NCBI GenBank assembly: GCA_022652655.1
Contig: JALCRQ010000001.1
Span: forward strand, 160,920-224,919
DNA from: Oscillibacter sp.
GTDB taxonomy: Bacteria > Bacillota > Clostridia > Oscillospirales > Oscillospiraceae
Reading direction: 5' to 3'
Length of the DNA stretch: 64,000 nt
Shown: positions 51,188 to 59,614 of the stretch, one piece after another
Layout: each line of letters begins with the position of its first letter
How positions within the stretch are numbered: the stretch's first letter is position 1
Position numbers and translations under genes: made by a program
The notes under the pieces: generated by a model
Told to the model about the DNA's origin: nothing
The model's input: only the letters and a program-made list of their open reading frames with translations
Databases searched by the model: none

Positions 51188-52536
51188 AATACGATGCGAT
51201 TATCATCGGCTTCGGCAAGGCCGGCAAGACGCTGGCGGGGGCGCTGGCAAAGCAAGGCAGGCAGGTGGCGCTGGTGGAACGGTCCCGGGCCATGTACGGA
51301 GGCACCTGCATCAACGTGGGCTGCATCCCCTCCAAGTCGCTGGTTACCAGCGCGGCGGAGGCGGCGCTGCACGCGGACGAGCCTTTTGAAGCGAAGGCGG
51401 AGCGCTACGCCGCGGCTATCGCGGAAAAGCGCCGGGTCACCGGACTGCTGCGGGGCAAGAACTACGGGAAGCTCCACGATCTGCCGGGCGTCGCCATTTA
51501 CGACGGCTTCGGCCGCTTCCTCTCATCGAATCAGGTGGAGGTTGCCCTCACCGACGGCGGCACGACGGTGCTGGAGGGGGAGAAGATCTTCATCAATACC
51601 GGCTCTGTGCCCATTGTGCGGGAGATTCCCGGCCTTCAGGGGAACCCCCGGGCCTACACCAGCGAGACGCTGATGGACGAGGAGCGTCTGCCCCGGCGCC
51701 TGACGCTGATCGGCGCAGGCTACATCGGGATGGAATTTGCCTCGCTCTACACGAATTTCGGCGCCCAGGTCACCGTGCTGCAGGACGGCGGCACCTTCCT
51801 CCCCAAGGAGGACCGGGACGTGGCGGAGGAGATTCGCTCCGTCCTGGAAAAACGGGGCGTCCGGTTTCTGCTGGGGGCCAAAACCCTGCGCGCCGACGGC
51901 GGTACGGTGGTCTATGAACAGGACGGCGCGGAGCACACCCTGCCCGGCGACGCCATTCTGCTGGCCACGGGCCGCAGGCCCAACACCGACGGGCTGCAGG
52001 CTGAGAAGGCCGGCGTGGCGCTGACGGCCCGGGGCGCCGTGCAGGTGGACGCGCTGCTGCGCACCACCGCGCCCAACATCTGGGCCATGGGCGACGTCAA
52101 CGGCGGGCCGCAGTTTACCTTCGTCTCGCTGGACGACTTCCGGATTGTGCTCTCCCAGCTCACCGGCGGCAGCCGCAGCCGGGACGACCGCAGCAGCGTG
52201 CCGTACAGCGTATTCATGGATACGCCGCTGTCCCGGGTGGGCCTGACGGAGCGGGAGGCCGCGGAGCAGAACATTCCCGTCCGGATTTTGAAGCTGCCCG
52301 CGGCGGCGATACCCAAGGCCCAGGTGCTCCGCAAGACCGACGGATTCCTCAAGGCCGTCGTCCATGCGGAGACGGGAAAAATCCTGGGCGCGGCGCTGCT
52401 GTGCCCGGAGTCCTATGAGATGATCAACCTGGTGAAGCTGGCCATGGATCTGGACGCCGATTACACGGTGCTGCGGGATCGGATCTACACCCATCCCACC
52501 ATGACCGAGGCGTTCAACGACCTCTTTGCCCTGTGA
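51184..52536 (+). CDS. FAD-dependent disulfide oxidoreductase, RclA/MerA-like
   Basis: A 450-residue cytoplasmic flavoenzyme of the pyridine nucleotide-disulfide oxidoreductase class I group. The FAD-binding GFGKAGKTLAGAL lies at the N-terminus, the redox-active disulfide C42/C47 in GGTCINVGCIPSK, a NAD(P)H-binding GAGYIGMEFA about 177-186, and a C-terminal dimerisation domain ending HPTMTEAFNDLF. RclA-like enzymes reduce Cu(II) or protect against reactive chlorine; the exact substrate here is unknown. It overlaps the Rrf2 gene by 4 bp and the CXXC peptide gene by 4 bp. Confidence 0.9.
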   Translation: MKYDAIIIGFGKAGKTLAGALAKQGRQVALVERSRAMYGGTCINVGCIPSKSLVTSAAEAALHADEPFEAKAERYAAAIAEKRRVTGLLRGKNYGKLHDLPGVAIYDGFGRFLSSNQVEVALTDGGTTVLEGEKIFINTGSVPIVREIPGLQGNPRAYTSETLMDEERLPRRLTLIGAGYIGMEFASLYTNFGAQVTVLQDGGTFLPKEDRDVAEEIRSVLEKRGVRFLLGAKTLRADGGTVVYEQDGAEHTLPGDAILLATGRRPNTDGLQAEKAGVALTARGAVQVDALLRTTAPNIWAMGDVNGGPQFTFVSLDDFRIVLSQLTGGSRSRDDRSSVPYSVFMDTPLSRVGLTEREAAEQNIPVRILKLPAAAIPKAQVLRKTDGFLKAVVHAETGKILGAALLCPESYEMINLVKLAMDLDADYTVLRDRIYTHPTMTEAFNDLFAL

Positions 52537-52673
52537 GGGCGCAAAACTGGGCCACGGCCGCGATTTTCATCGCGGCCGTGGCGCTGATCGCCGCGGGGCT
52601 CCGGACGGGGGAGGCGGCTGAGGTGGCACAGAAGGCGGTCAATATCTGCCTGGAATGTATCGGGGTGGGCTGA
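52533..52673 (+). CDS. 46-residue membrane peptide with CxxC motif (CD1871A-like)
   Basis: A GTG-started frame overlapping the flavoprotein stop by 4 bp and the next ATG by one base. One membrane helix (about residues 7-22) is followed by an acidic stretch and VNICLECIGVG, with C39 and C42 as a CxxC pair. This matches the small CD1871A-type CXXC proteins that precede ferredoxin-like membrane proteins in Clostridia. Probably a thiol relay at the membrane face; the function is not known. Confidence 0.85.
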   Translation: MRAQNWATAAIFIAAVALIAAGLRTGEAAEVAQKAVNICLECIGVG

Positions 52674-53542
52674 TGAAGGAGAAAAAGCGGCATCTCATCC
52701 AGGCGCTGGCGGCGCTGGCGCAAAACGCCCATCTCACGGGCTTTTTTACCGGACAAATCTATCAGGGGGACGGCAAGCACGTGTGCGTGCCGGGGCTGAA
52801 CTGTTATTCCTGCCCCGGGGCGGTGGGCGCCTGCCCCATCGGCTCGCTGCAGGCGGTGATCGGCGGACGGACCCGGAACGTGTCCTACTACGTCGCGGGG
52901 ACGATCCTCCTTTTCGGCGTGCTCTTTGGGCGGCTGATCTGCGGATTCCTCTGTCCCTTCGGCTTTGTGCAGGATCTGCTGCATAAAATTCCGTCGCCCA
53001 AGCCGAAGGTGCCCCGCCGGCTGGACCGCCCCCTTCGGTGGGGCAAGTACGCCGCGCTGGCGGCGGTGCTGATTCTTCCCGCGGTGCTGACGGATCCCTT
53101 CGGCATCGGAGATCCGGTGTTCTGCAAATACGTCTGCCCGGCGGGCACGCTGGAGGGCGGAATCCCTCTGCTGGCCCACAGCGCCGCGCTGCGGGCAGCG
53201 GCGGGCTTCCTCTTTTCCTGGAAGCTGCTCCTTCTGGTGGCGGTGCTGACGGCCTCCGTGCTGGTGTACCGGCCGTTTTGCAAGTATCTCTGCCCGCTGG
53301 GCGGCGCCTACGGACTGCTCAACCGGTTCAGCGTCTGCCGGATGGAGGTGGACAGGACCGCCTGCACCCGCTGCGGCGCCTGTACCCGGGCGTGCAAAAT
53401 GGGCGTGGACGTGACGGGCAATATCAACTCCGCCGAATGTATCCGCTGCGGCCTCTGCGCCCGGGGATGTCCCACCCGCGCCATCCACTATACCTGCGGG
53501 AAGGCGGTTTTGGGCCGGGACGCGAAAAGACGGGAGACCTGA
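52673..53542 (+). CDS. NapH/RnfB-like 4Fe-4S membrane ferredoxin
   Basis: A 289-residue membrane protein with about four to five spans. Cys-rich CPGAVGACPIG, CPFG, CPAG and CPLG motifs at the membrane edges are the NapH/CcoG type. Two ferredoxin 4Fe-4S sites are at the C-terminus (CTRCGACTRAC and CIRCGLCARGC). It starts within the stop of the CXXC peptide gene (TGATG). It should move electrons from a cytoplasmic donor across the membrane, plausibly to the CXXC peptide and the TlpA-like lipoprotein of the same operon. Its own stop codon lies in the loop of the terminator. Confidence 0.9.
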   Translation: MKEKKRHLIQALAALAQNAHLTGFFTGQIYQGDGKHVCVPGLNCYSCPGAVGACPIGSLQAVIGGRTRNVSYYVAGTILLFGVLFGRLICGFLCPFGFVQDLLHKIPSPKPKVPRRLDRPLRWGKYAALAAVLILPAVLTDPFGIGDPVFCKYVCPAGTLEGGIPLLAHSAALRAAAGFLFSWKLLLLVAVLTASVLVYRPFCKYLCPLGGAYGLLNRFSVCRMEVDRTACTRCGACTRACKMGVDVTGNINSAECIRCGLCARGCPTRAIHYTCGKAVLGRDAKRRET

Positions 53543-53558
53543 GTCTCCCGTCTTTTTT
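53525..53558 (+). terminator. Terminator of the thiol-redox operon, containing the last stop codon
   Basis: A 14-bp stem (53525-53538 with 53543-53556, loop CTGA) leading into six T. The TGA at 53540-53542 is part of the loop, so the last five codons of the gene form the left arm. Confidence 0.9.
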
Positions 53559-53601
53559 AAAATTCCGTCAGACGGTTCGGCGCGCTGCCGGCAATTTGAA
53601 A

Positions 53602-53636
53602 TTCCCCGGCGGGGGAGAGCGTCCTCCGCCGGGGAA
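53602..53636 (-). terminator. Terminator-like hairpin after the esterase gene
   Basis: An 11-bp stem (53602-53612 with 53626-53636) lies just beyond the minus-strand stop. It is followed by ATTTC, a weak T run. Confidence 0.6.
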
Positions 53637-53639
53637 GCA

Positions 53640-54605
53640 TTACAGCAGCTCCAGGAGAAACCGCCCCACATTTTCCATGGCGGCGGCCGCCTTGCGCATG
53701 GGGAACATCTGAAACACGTGCCACATATCGTCCCAGATCTCCAGACGGCAGGGGACGCGCTGCTCCTCCAGCCGGGCCGTGAGGCGCTGGGCGTCGGAGA
53801 GCAGAATCTCGTGGGTGCCCACCTGGATGAGGGTGGGCGGGAAGTGGGACAGATCCCCGAAAAGCGGGGAGAGGTCCGCCCCGCCGACATCCATCCCGGG
53901 AGCATAGGCGTCCCGGGCGGCGCGGATGTACTCCGGCGTCAGCATGGGATCGATGTCCGCCCGCTGGGCGTAGGATTCTCCGCTCATGGTCATGTCCGCC
54001 CAAGGCGACATGAGAATCAGGGCCATGGGCAGTTTCCGGCCTGCCGCCTTGAGCCGGTGGCAGAGCACCAGAGCCAGGTTTCCCCCGGCGGAATCACCCG
54101 CCATCACAATGTCCCGGGCGCCGTAACCCAGGTACATGAGGTGGTTCCAGGCCCGCAGACCGTCCTCTACCGCCGCCGGGTAGGGGTGTTCCGGCGCCAG
54201 GCGGTATTCAAAGGTCAGCACGTCGTAGCCGGTGACATGGGCCAGCTTGGAGGCCAGCACCCGGGAATAGCCCAGGTTGCCGCTGGTGTAGCCGCCGCCG
54301 TGGCAGTAGAGAATGGCGTGGCGCCGGCCGTGGCCGTGGGCGGGGCGCATCCAGGCCGCGGGCATCCCGTCCAGCTCAAAGGGTTCCCATTCCATATCGG
54401 ACATGGGCGCCGCCAGACGGCCCAGGATCTCCTGCCCCTTGCGCTGCCGCTCCAGCTCATCCGGCTCCATGGACTCCGGCGTTCCGGCGCTGTGGAACGC
54501 CTTCAGCGCCCGCATGACGGGATCCAGCCGGCGATCCTCCGCCGCCTGCCGCTTGGCAGACAGATGGCGCGCGATTCCCCGGGGTTTTTCATAGCCTGTA
54601 TCCAT
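53640..54605 (-). CDS. Alpha/beta hydrolase, hormone-sensitive-lipase family esterase
   Basis: A 321-residue cytoplasmic esterase. The oxyanion-hole motif HGGG is at 102-105, the nucleophile S172 in AGDSAGGN, and the other triad members lie in HEILLSD and WDDMWHVF. PAAVEDGLRAW is the usual HSL/acetyl-esterase block. The ATG has GGAGGG about 6 bases upstream. It is transcribed away from an acyltransferase-like gene, so the two could act on the same acylated product; that is inference. Confidence 0.92.
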   Translation of the reverse strand: MDTGYEKPRGIARHLSAKRQAAEDRRLDPVMRALKAFHSAGTPESMEPDELERQRKGQEILGRLAAPMSDMEWEPFELDGMPAAWMRPAHGHGRRHAILYCHGGGYTSGNLGYSRVLASKLAHVTGYDVLTFEYRLAPEHPYPAAVEDGLRAWNHLMYLGYGARDIVMAGDSAGGNLALVLCHRLKAAGRKLPMALILMSPWADMTMSGESYAQRADIDPMLTPEYIRAARDAYAPGMDVGGADLSPLFGDLSHFPPTLIQVGTHEILLSDAQRLTARLEEQRVPCRLEIWDDMWHVFQMFPMRKAAAAMENVGRFLLELL

Positions 54606-54696
54606 TGCGTTCCCTCCGTCGTTTATGGTGTGGCCGGTTCTGCACCCCAGTATACTCCGCCCGGGCGGGAAATGAAAGGAAAATCAGCTGTCTTTC

Positions 54697-54725
54697 TTGC
54701 GGTGCCCCGTTTCGCGTGATACAAT
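54697..54725 (+). promoter_or_regulatory. Probable promoter of the acyltransferase-like gene
   Basis: TTGCGG (54697-54702) and TACAAT (54720-54725) with 17-bp spacing, 27 bases before the start codon. Confidence 0.6.
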
Positions 54726-54751
54726 CAGAAAAAACAGGCGGAGGTGTGGGC

Positions 54752-56041
54752 ATGGGCGCGGAGCGGATTCCATGGTATAAACTGGATAACGCCGGGGCGC
54801 TGTACTCCGCCCTGCAGCGGGAGGAGTACTCCGCCATCTACCGGTTTTCCGCCGTGATGACCGAGCCCGTGGTTCCGGAGGCGCTGCAGCGGGCCATCGA
54901 CCGCTGCATGCCACGTTTTCCGGGATTTGCCGTGCGGATCCGCCGGGGGCTTTTCTGGTATTATCTGGAGCCCAACAGGGCCCCGGGCCCGTTTTTGAAA
55001 AAGGACATCGCCGACCCCTGCCAGCCGGTGCGCTTTCACGAGGACAACGGCTGGCTGGTGCGGTTTTACTACTATGAGCACCGGATCTCCCTTGAGGTGT
55101 TCCACGCCCTGGCGGACGGCGCGGGGGCGCTGGTGTTTTTCCGCTCCCTGCTGGCCGCGTACTTGCGGGAACTGGGGCACGATATTCCCTGCGGCCGCGC
55201 CGCCGGTATTCTGGATCCGGAGCAGCCGCCCCGGATTGAGGAGATGGAGGACGCCTACGCGCGCTATGCGGGCGGCCCCTCCGCCCGGGGGATGTATCCG
55301 CCCCGGGCCTACCAGAATACCGGTACGCCGGAGTCGTACTACACCTTTCGCGTGACCATGGGCTTTATGCCCCTGGATCAGCTGCGGGAGAAGGCCCACG
55401 CCCGGGGCGCGTCCATTACGGAGTATCTGTGCGCCGTCCTGATGCAGGTGATTCTCCAGAAGCAGCACCGGGAGCGGCCCCACCGGGAACTGCCGGTGGC
55501 GCTGGCCATCCCCATCAATCTCCGGGCCTTTTTTCCCACCGACACCCTGCGGAACTTCATCGCCACCATCCGCCCCTGTGTGGATCCGTCCCTGGGGGAG
55601 TACACCTTTGACGAGATTCTCGCCCAGGTGCGGTATTTTATGAAGCTGCACGCCAACCGCCAGGAGCTGCGCACCGCGTTTACCAGAAACGTGCGCTTTA
55701 CCACCGCGCCGCTGCTGAAGATCATTCCGGTCTTTCTCAAAAATCCCCTGATCGCCGTGAATTACCGGCTCATGGGCACCCGGCCCTATTCGGGCACGTA
55801 CACCAATCCCGGGGTGTTTTCCGTACCGGACGCCATGCGTCCCCATATTCACCACATGGAGGTCATCCTGGGACAGGCCACCATCCCCCGGGTCCACTGC
55901 TCCTCCATCAGCTACGGGAATATTCTGGAGGTCACCTTTGCCGGCGTGCAGGCGGAGACGGATACGGAGCGGGAGTTTTTCCGCTTTCTCATCCGGGAGG
56001 GGATTCCGGTGAAGGTGGAGAGCAACCGCCCGGGCGCCTGA
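54752..56041 (+). CDS. Condensation/alcohol-acetyltransferase-like protein
   Basis: A 429-residue protein of the CoA-dependent acyltransferase superfamily. The HALADG sequence at 118-123 is an H-x3-D-G catalytic motif as in condensation domains and alcohol acetyltransferases, and the two-lobed length fits. The C-terminal half has IPINLRAFFP and the NPLIAVNYRLMG region. The start at 54752 has GGAGGT upstream; an open extension to 54605 overlaps the divergent gene and is rejected. No carrier-protein gene is nearby, so an acyl-CoA donor is more likely. The product is unknown. Confidence 0.75.
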   Translation: MGAERIPWYKLDNAGALYSALQREEYSAIYRFSAVMTEPVVPEALQRAIDRCMPRFPGFAVRIRRGLFWYYLEPNRAPGPFLKKDIADPCQPVRFHEDNGWLVRFYYYEHRISLEVFHALADGAGALVFFRSLLAAYLRELGHDIPCGRAAGILDPEQPPRIEEMEDAYARYAGGPSARGMYPPRAYQNTGTPESYYTFRVTMGFMPLDQLREKAHARGASITEYLCAVLMQVILQKQHRERPHRELPVALAIPINLRAFFPTDTLRNFIATIRPCVDPSLGEYTFDEILAQVRYFMKLHANRQELRTAFTRNVRFTTAPLLKIIPVFLKNPLIAVNYRLMGTRPYSGTYTNPGVFSVPDAMRPHIHHMEVILGQATIPRVHCSSISYGNILEVTFAGVQAETDTEREFFRFLIREGIPVKVESNRPGA

Positions 56042-56086
56042 TCCGGCTGCCGCCGGAAGCGAAAACAGCTGAAAGAGGGTTTGCGC

Positions 56087-56788
56087 ATGCCATACTGTGT
56101 CAACTGCGGCGTAGAGCTTTCCGCCGCCGCGTCGGTCTGTCCTCTGTGCCATACGCCGGTCTGGCATCCGGCGGAGGCGGAGGAGACGGCGCAGCCGCCG
56201 TTTTTTCCCACCAACCGGGAGGAGGTCAGGCCCGTCTCCAAGCGGGCGCTGGCTCTGCTGGCATCGGCCATGCTGGCGTCGGCCGCCCTGTGCTGCCGGA
56301 TTCTGAATTTCTTTCTGCGGCCGGGACAGGACTGGTGGCTCTATGTGGCGGGCGCCGCCGTGATGCTGTGGATCTGGTTTGTGGCGCCCCTGCTGGCCAG
56401 GAGAATCCCCCTCTGGGGCCGGCTGACGCTGGATGTCTTTGCCGTGGGAATCTATCTCTTTGTCATCTCCCTGGCCACCGGCGGAGACTGGTTTTTCCAC
56501 CTGGCCCTCCCAATCCTGAGCGTGGCCGCCGTTCTGGTTTTCTCCCTCAGCTTTCTGCTGCGGGACCGCCGCCGCTCCCGCCTGTCCGGCATCGCGCTGA
56601 CCATCGGCACCGCGGGGCTGTTCGCCCTGGGAATCGAGTTTTTTGCCGACCGGTATCTTTTCGGAGACTGGAAGCCCGGCTGGTCCCTGGTCGTGCTGAC
56701 CATCTGCATCGCGCTGATTATTCCGCTGCGCGTCGTCCGGAGAATGCCTTCGCTCCGGGACGAGGCCCGGCGGCGGTTTCACATGTGA
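56087..56788 (+). CDS. DUF6320-like zinc-ribbon membrane protein
   Basis: A 233-residue protein. The N-terminus is a zinc ribbon with C4/C7 and C18/C21, followed by a linker and about six membrane helices, then a basic tail. It matches the DUF6320 pattern, which I recall beside acyltransferase-like genes in Firmicutes. The ATG at 56087 has AGAGGG 7 bases upstream; a TTG at 56081 would be too close. It follows the acyltransferase-like gene by 45 bases and is probably co-transcribed. Function unknown. Confidence 0.8.
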   Translation: MPYCVNCGVELSAAASVCPLCHTPVWHPAEAEETAQPPFFPTNREEVRPVSKRALALLASAMLASAALCCRILNFFLRPGQDWWLYVAGAAVMLWIWFVAPLLARRIPLWGRLTLDVFAVGIYLFVISLATGGDWFFHLALPILSVAAVLVFSLSFLLRDRRRSRLSGIALTIGTAGLFALGIEFFADRYLFGDWKPGWSLVVLTICIALIIPLRVVRRMPSLRDEARRRFHM

Positions 56789-56830
56789 CGGGGGCTGTCC
56801 GGCCCGCGGATTTAAAATCAAAAAGAACCC

Positions 56831-56864
56831 AAAAAGCACGGCGGATTTTCCCGCCGTGCTTTTT
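56831..56864 (+). terminator. Terminator after the DUF6320-like gene
   Basis: A 14-bp stem (56831-56844 with 56851-56864) with a 6-base loop and T run. Confidence 0.85.
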
Positions 56865-56955
56865 GTGCGGTTTTCTCCGGAGAAGAAAGTAACAAAAAAT
56901 AGTATTCCAGTCTATTTTGACGAAATTTGTAACCTATTTTTGAAAGCTCTGTGCA

Positions 56956-57002
56956 TTGTAATTTGGAAAAGAAGGTGTATTCTGGAATTAGAATCGTTCT
57001 AA
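56956..57002 (+). promoter_or_regulatory. Promoter and PerR-box-like operator of the oxidative-stress operon
   Basis: TTGTAA (56956-56961) and TATTCT (56978-56983) are 16 bp apart. The palindrome TTAGAATCGTTCTAA (56988-57002) covers the expected start site. It matches the 7-1-7 layout of PerR boxes in six of seven half-site positions, supporting self-repression by the first gene of the operon. Confidence 0.75.
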
Positions 57003-57015
57003 GCTGGTGAGCACT

Positions 57016-57462
57016 ATGACAAAGTACAGAGCGCTGATTGATGAGATTGTCAATGGCCAGAAGGGCCATGTTACCATTCAGGAGATCTATTTCCGGGCCA
57101 GGGAGCGCTGTCCCGCCATCGTGCTGGCGACGGTGTACAACAACGTCAACGCGCTGGTGGATTCGGGCCGCATCCGGCGAATCAGGGCGCAGGGGAGACC
57201 GGATCACTATGAGCGGCTCTCCCGGCCTCACGACCACCTGATCTGCGACCGCTGCGGCGCGCTTTCTGATATTCTCATCGGCAGCATCCGGGAGGAGCTG
57301 GCCCGCAAGACCGGCATTCCTCTGACCGGCTATGAACTGAATCTGCACTATGTCTGCCCTGCGTGCGCAGGCGGGGATCCGGATAAAAAGCCGGATCGGG
57401 ATCCCGGAGAAGCGCGGCCGGCGGCCGCGGACTTTCCGGAGAAAAAGAAAAGGGGAGAGTAA
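57016..57462 (+). CDS. perR: Fur-family regulator, PerR-like
   Basis: A 148-residue regulator. The winged-helix DNA-binding part (1-65) includes TIQEIYFRAR and ATVYNNVNALV. The metal region has H72-D73-H74 followed by C77/C80 and a second pair C114/C117, the four-Cys structural zinc site of PerR. PerR senses peroxide by metal-catalysed oxidation of His. A charged tail (about 120-148) is longer than usual. The ATG at 57016 is chosen over GTG 57007, though its ribosome site GGTGAG is weak. Superoxide reductase and catalase follow in the same operon, as expected for a PerR regulon. Confidence 0.87.
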   Translation: MTKYRALIDEIVNGQKGHVTIQEIYFRARERCPAIVLATVYNNVNALVDSGRIRRIRAQGRPDHYERLSRPHDHLICDRCGALSDILIGSIREELARKTGIPLTGYELNLHYVCPACAGGDPDKKPDRDPGEARPAAADFPEKKKRGE

Positions 57463-57463
57463 T

Positions 57464-57847
57464 ATGTCCGAGCTCAAATTCTATCTCTGCCGCCATTGCG
57501 GCAACCTCATCGCCATGGTGCACGACAGCGGCGTGCCCGTCATCTGCTGCGGCGAAAAGATGCAGGAGATCGTCCCCAACACCGTGGACGCCGCCCGGGA
57601 AAAGCACCTTCCCGTTCTCACAAGAGAGGGAAATCTGGTCACCGTCACGGTGGGCAGCGTGCCGCACCCCATGGCGGAGGAGCATTTCATTGAGTGGATC
57701 TGCCTGGAGACGAAGGAAGGCCGCCAGCGCAGGGCGCTTCGTCCGGGCCGGGAACCCGCGGCCGTCTTTGCCCTGACCGCGGGGGACGAGCCCGTGGCGG
57801 CCTATGCCTACTGCAATCTGCACGGACTTTGGAAGACGGAGATCTGA
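57464..57847 (+). CDS. dfx: Superoxide reductase (desulfoferrodoxin, 2Fe type)
   Basis: A 127-residue cytoplasmic enzyme that reduces superoxide to peroxide without making oxygen, typical of anaerobes. The N-terminal desulforedoxin site has C9, C12, C28 and C29. The catalytic iron ligands are H48, H68, H74, H120 and C117. The start is one base beyond the perR stop with GGGGAG upstream. The peroxide it makes would be removed by the catalase encoded next, a logical pair under PerR control. Confidence 0.95.
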   Translation: MSELKFYLCRHCGNLIAMVHDSGVPVICCGEKMQEIVPNTVDAAREKHLPVLTREGNLVTVTVGSVPHPMAEEHFIEWICLETKEGRQRRALRPGREPAAVFALTAGDEPVAAYAYCNLHGLWKTEI

Positions 57848-57894
57848 CCCCGAGCGGATGGCTCCGACAATACGACAGAGGAGGAACTTTCTAT

Positions 57895-59484
57895 ATGGAT
57901 GAGATTCGCAGACTGACCAATGAGGTCGGTGCGCCGGTGGCCGACAACGAACACAGCGTTACCGCCGGACCCCGGGGCCCTGTGATGATGCAGGATGTGT
58001 GGCTGTTGGAGAAGCTGGCGCATTTTGACCGGGAAGTGATTCCCGAGCGCCGGATGCACGCCAAGGGCTGGGGCGCCTACGGAAAATTCACCGTCACCCA
58101 TGATATTACGAAATACACCAAGGCCAAGCTCTTTTCCAAGATCGGCAAGGAGACGCCGCTTTTTATCCGCTTTTCCACGGTGGCAGGCGAGCGCGGCGCG
58201 GCGGACGCTGAGCGGGATATCCGCGGCGTGGCCGTCAAGTTCTACACCGATGAGGGCAACTGGGATCTGGTGGGCAACAACACGCCGACCTTCTTCATCC
58301 GCGACGTCCACAATTTCCCCGATCTCAACCGCGCGGTGAAGCGGGACCCCCGCACGGGCATGCGCTCCGCCCAGAACAACTGGGATTTCTGGACCATGCT
58401 GCCGGAGACCTTCCACCAGACCACGGTGGTGATGTCCGACCGGGGCATCCCCGACGGCTTCCGCCATATGCACTTTTTCGGCGAGCACACCTTCTCCATG
58501 TACAACGCGGAGAACAAACGGGTGTGGGTCAAGTTCCACTTCCGCACGGAGCAGGGAATCCGCAACCTCACCGACGACGAGGCGGCCAAGGTCTGCGCCA
58601 TGGACCGCGAGAGCTCCGGCCGGGATCTCTTTGACGCCATTGAAAAGGGCGACTATCCCAAGTGGAAGATGTACATTCAGGTGATGACGGAGGAACAGGC
58701 CAAAGCCCACTATGAAAACCCCTTTGACATCACCAAAATCTGGAGACACAAGGAATTTCCGCTGATTGAGGTGGGCGAGCTGGAGCTCAACCGCTGGCCG
58801 GAGAATTACTATGCCGAGGTGGAGCAGGCTGCCTTTACGCCGGCCCATGTGGTGCCCGGCATCGGCTTCAGCCCCGACAAGTTCCTCCAGGGGAGACTCT
58901 TTGTCTATGGCGACGCCCATCGCTACCGCCTGGGCGTCAACTACAATCAGATTCCCGTCAACCAGGCCAAGGGCGTCCCCGGCGGCGCCGTGGACTATCA
59001 CCGGGACGGCGCTATGCGGGTGGACGGAAACTTCGGCGGCGCCCCCGCCTATTCTCCCAACTCCCAGGGCTGGTGGAGTCCTCAGCCGGAGGTGATGGAG
59101 CCGCCGCTGGATCTCGACGGCGCCATGTGGAACTATGACCCGACGGACGATCCCACGGACGACTGCTTCCGCGCTGGCGGCGAGCTCTACCGCGTGATGA
59201 CGGAGGAACAGAAGCAGGTGCTCATCGACAACACCGCCCGGAATATCGCGCCCTGCTCTGAAACCATCAAGGTCCGCCACGCCGTCCACTGCTACTGGGC
59301 CGATCACGACTACGGCACGCGGATGGCAAAGGCGCTGAAGCTGGAGCTGGACGTGGTGAAGGAACTGGCCAAGGGCGACCACAAAGCGCTGATTGCGGCG
59401 ACCCTTCCCGGCGGAAGATTCTGCGCGGAGCCCTGCATGGATTCCTGCGGCTGCTGCGCGGAGCCCTGCATCGAAACGAAGTAA
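57895..59484 (+). CDS. katA: Haem catalase with Cys-rich C-terminal tail
   Basis: A 529-residue small-subunit catalase breaking down hydrogen peroxide. Catalytic H55 is in [10 protein letters not shown]128 in [12 protein letters not shown] and the haem-ligating Y338 in [19 protein letters not shown] lies 10 bases before the ATG; an upstream open extension overlaps superoxide reductase and is rejected. The last 21 residues are unusual: six cysteines (C510, C514, C518, C520, C521, C525) including the element CAEPC twice. This tail is absent from standard catalases and might bind metal or form disulfides. Expression is probably controlled by the PerR-like regulator. Confidence 0.95.
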   Translation: MDEIRRLTNEVGAPVADNEHSVTAGPRGPVMMQDVWLLEKLAHFDREVIPERRMHAKGWGAYGKFTVTHDITKYTKAKLFSKIGKETPLFIRFSTVAGERGAADAERDIRGVAVKFYTDEGNWDLVGNNTPTFFIRDVHNFPDLNRAVKRDPRTGMRSAQNNWDFWTMLPETFHQTTVVMSDRGIPDGFRHMHFFGEHTFSMYNAENKRVWVKFHFRTEQGIRNLTDDEAAKVCAMDRESSGRDLFDAIEKGDYPKWKMYIQVMTEEQAKAHYENPFDITKIWRHKEFPLIEVGELELNRWPENYYAEVEQAAFTPAHVVPGIGFSPDKFLQGRLFVYGDAHRYRLGVNYNQIPVNQAKGVPGGAVDYHRDGAMRVDGNFGGAPAYSPNSQGWWSPQPEVMEPPLDLDGAMWNYDPTDDPTDDCFRAGGELYRVMTEEQKQVLIDNTARNIAPCSETIKVRHAVHCYWADHDYGTRMAKALKLELDVVKELAKGDHKALIAATLPGGRFCAEPCMDSCGCCAEPCIETK

Positions 59485-59536
59485 ATCCGGCGGTGCCGGC
59501 ACTTCACCTGAAAACCGGCGAAGCGGCTGACACGCC

Positions 59537-59584
59537 GCGGCCTCCGATCCGACGTACGGGAGCGGATCGGGGGCCGCTTATTTT
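59537..59584 (+). terminator. Terminator of the perR-dfx-katA operon
   Basis: A 15-bp stem (59537-59551 with 59563-59577, one G-T pair) followed by TTATTTT, 52 bases after the catalase stop. Confidence 0.85.
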
Positions 59585-59614
59585 GCCGAAAGGCGTAAAA
59601 CGGCGGAGGCTTCC

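Noticed and set aside
54725..56839. A 704-codon minus-strand open frame
   Set aside because: Opposite two genes with ribosome sites and recognisable motifs; no domain of its own.
57808..59502. A 564-codon minus-strand open frame
   Set aside because: Antisense of the catalase gene.
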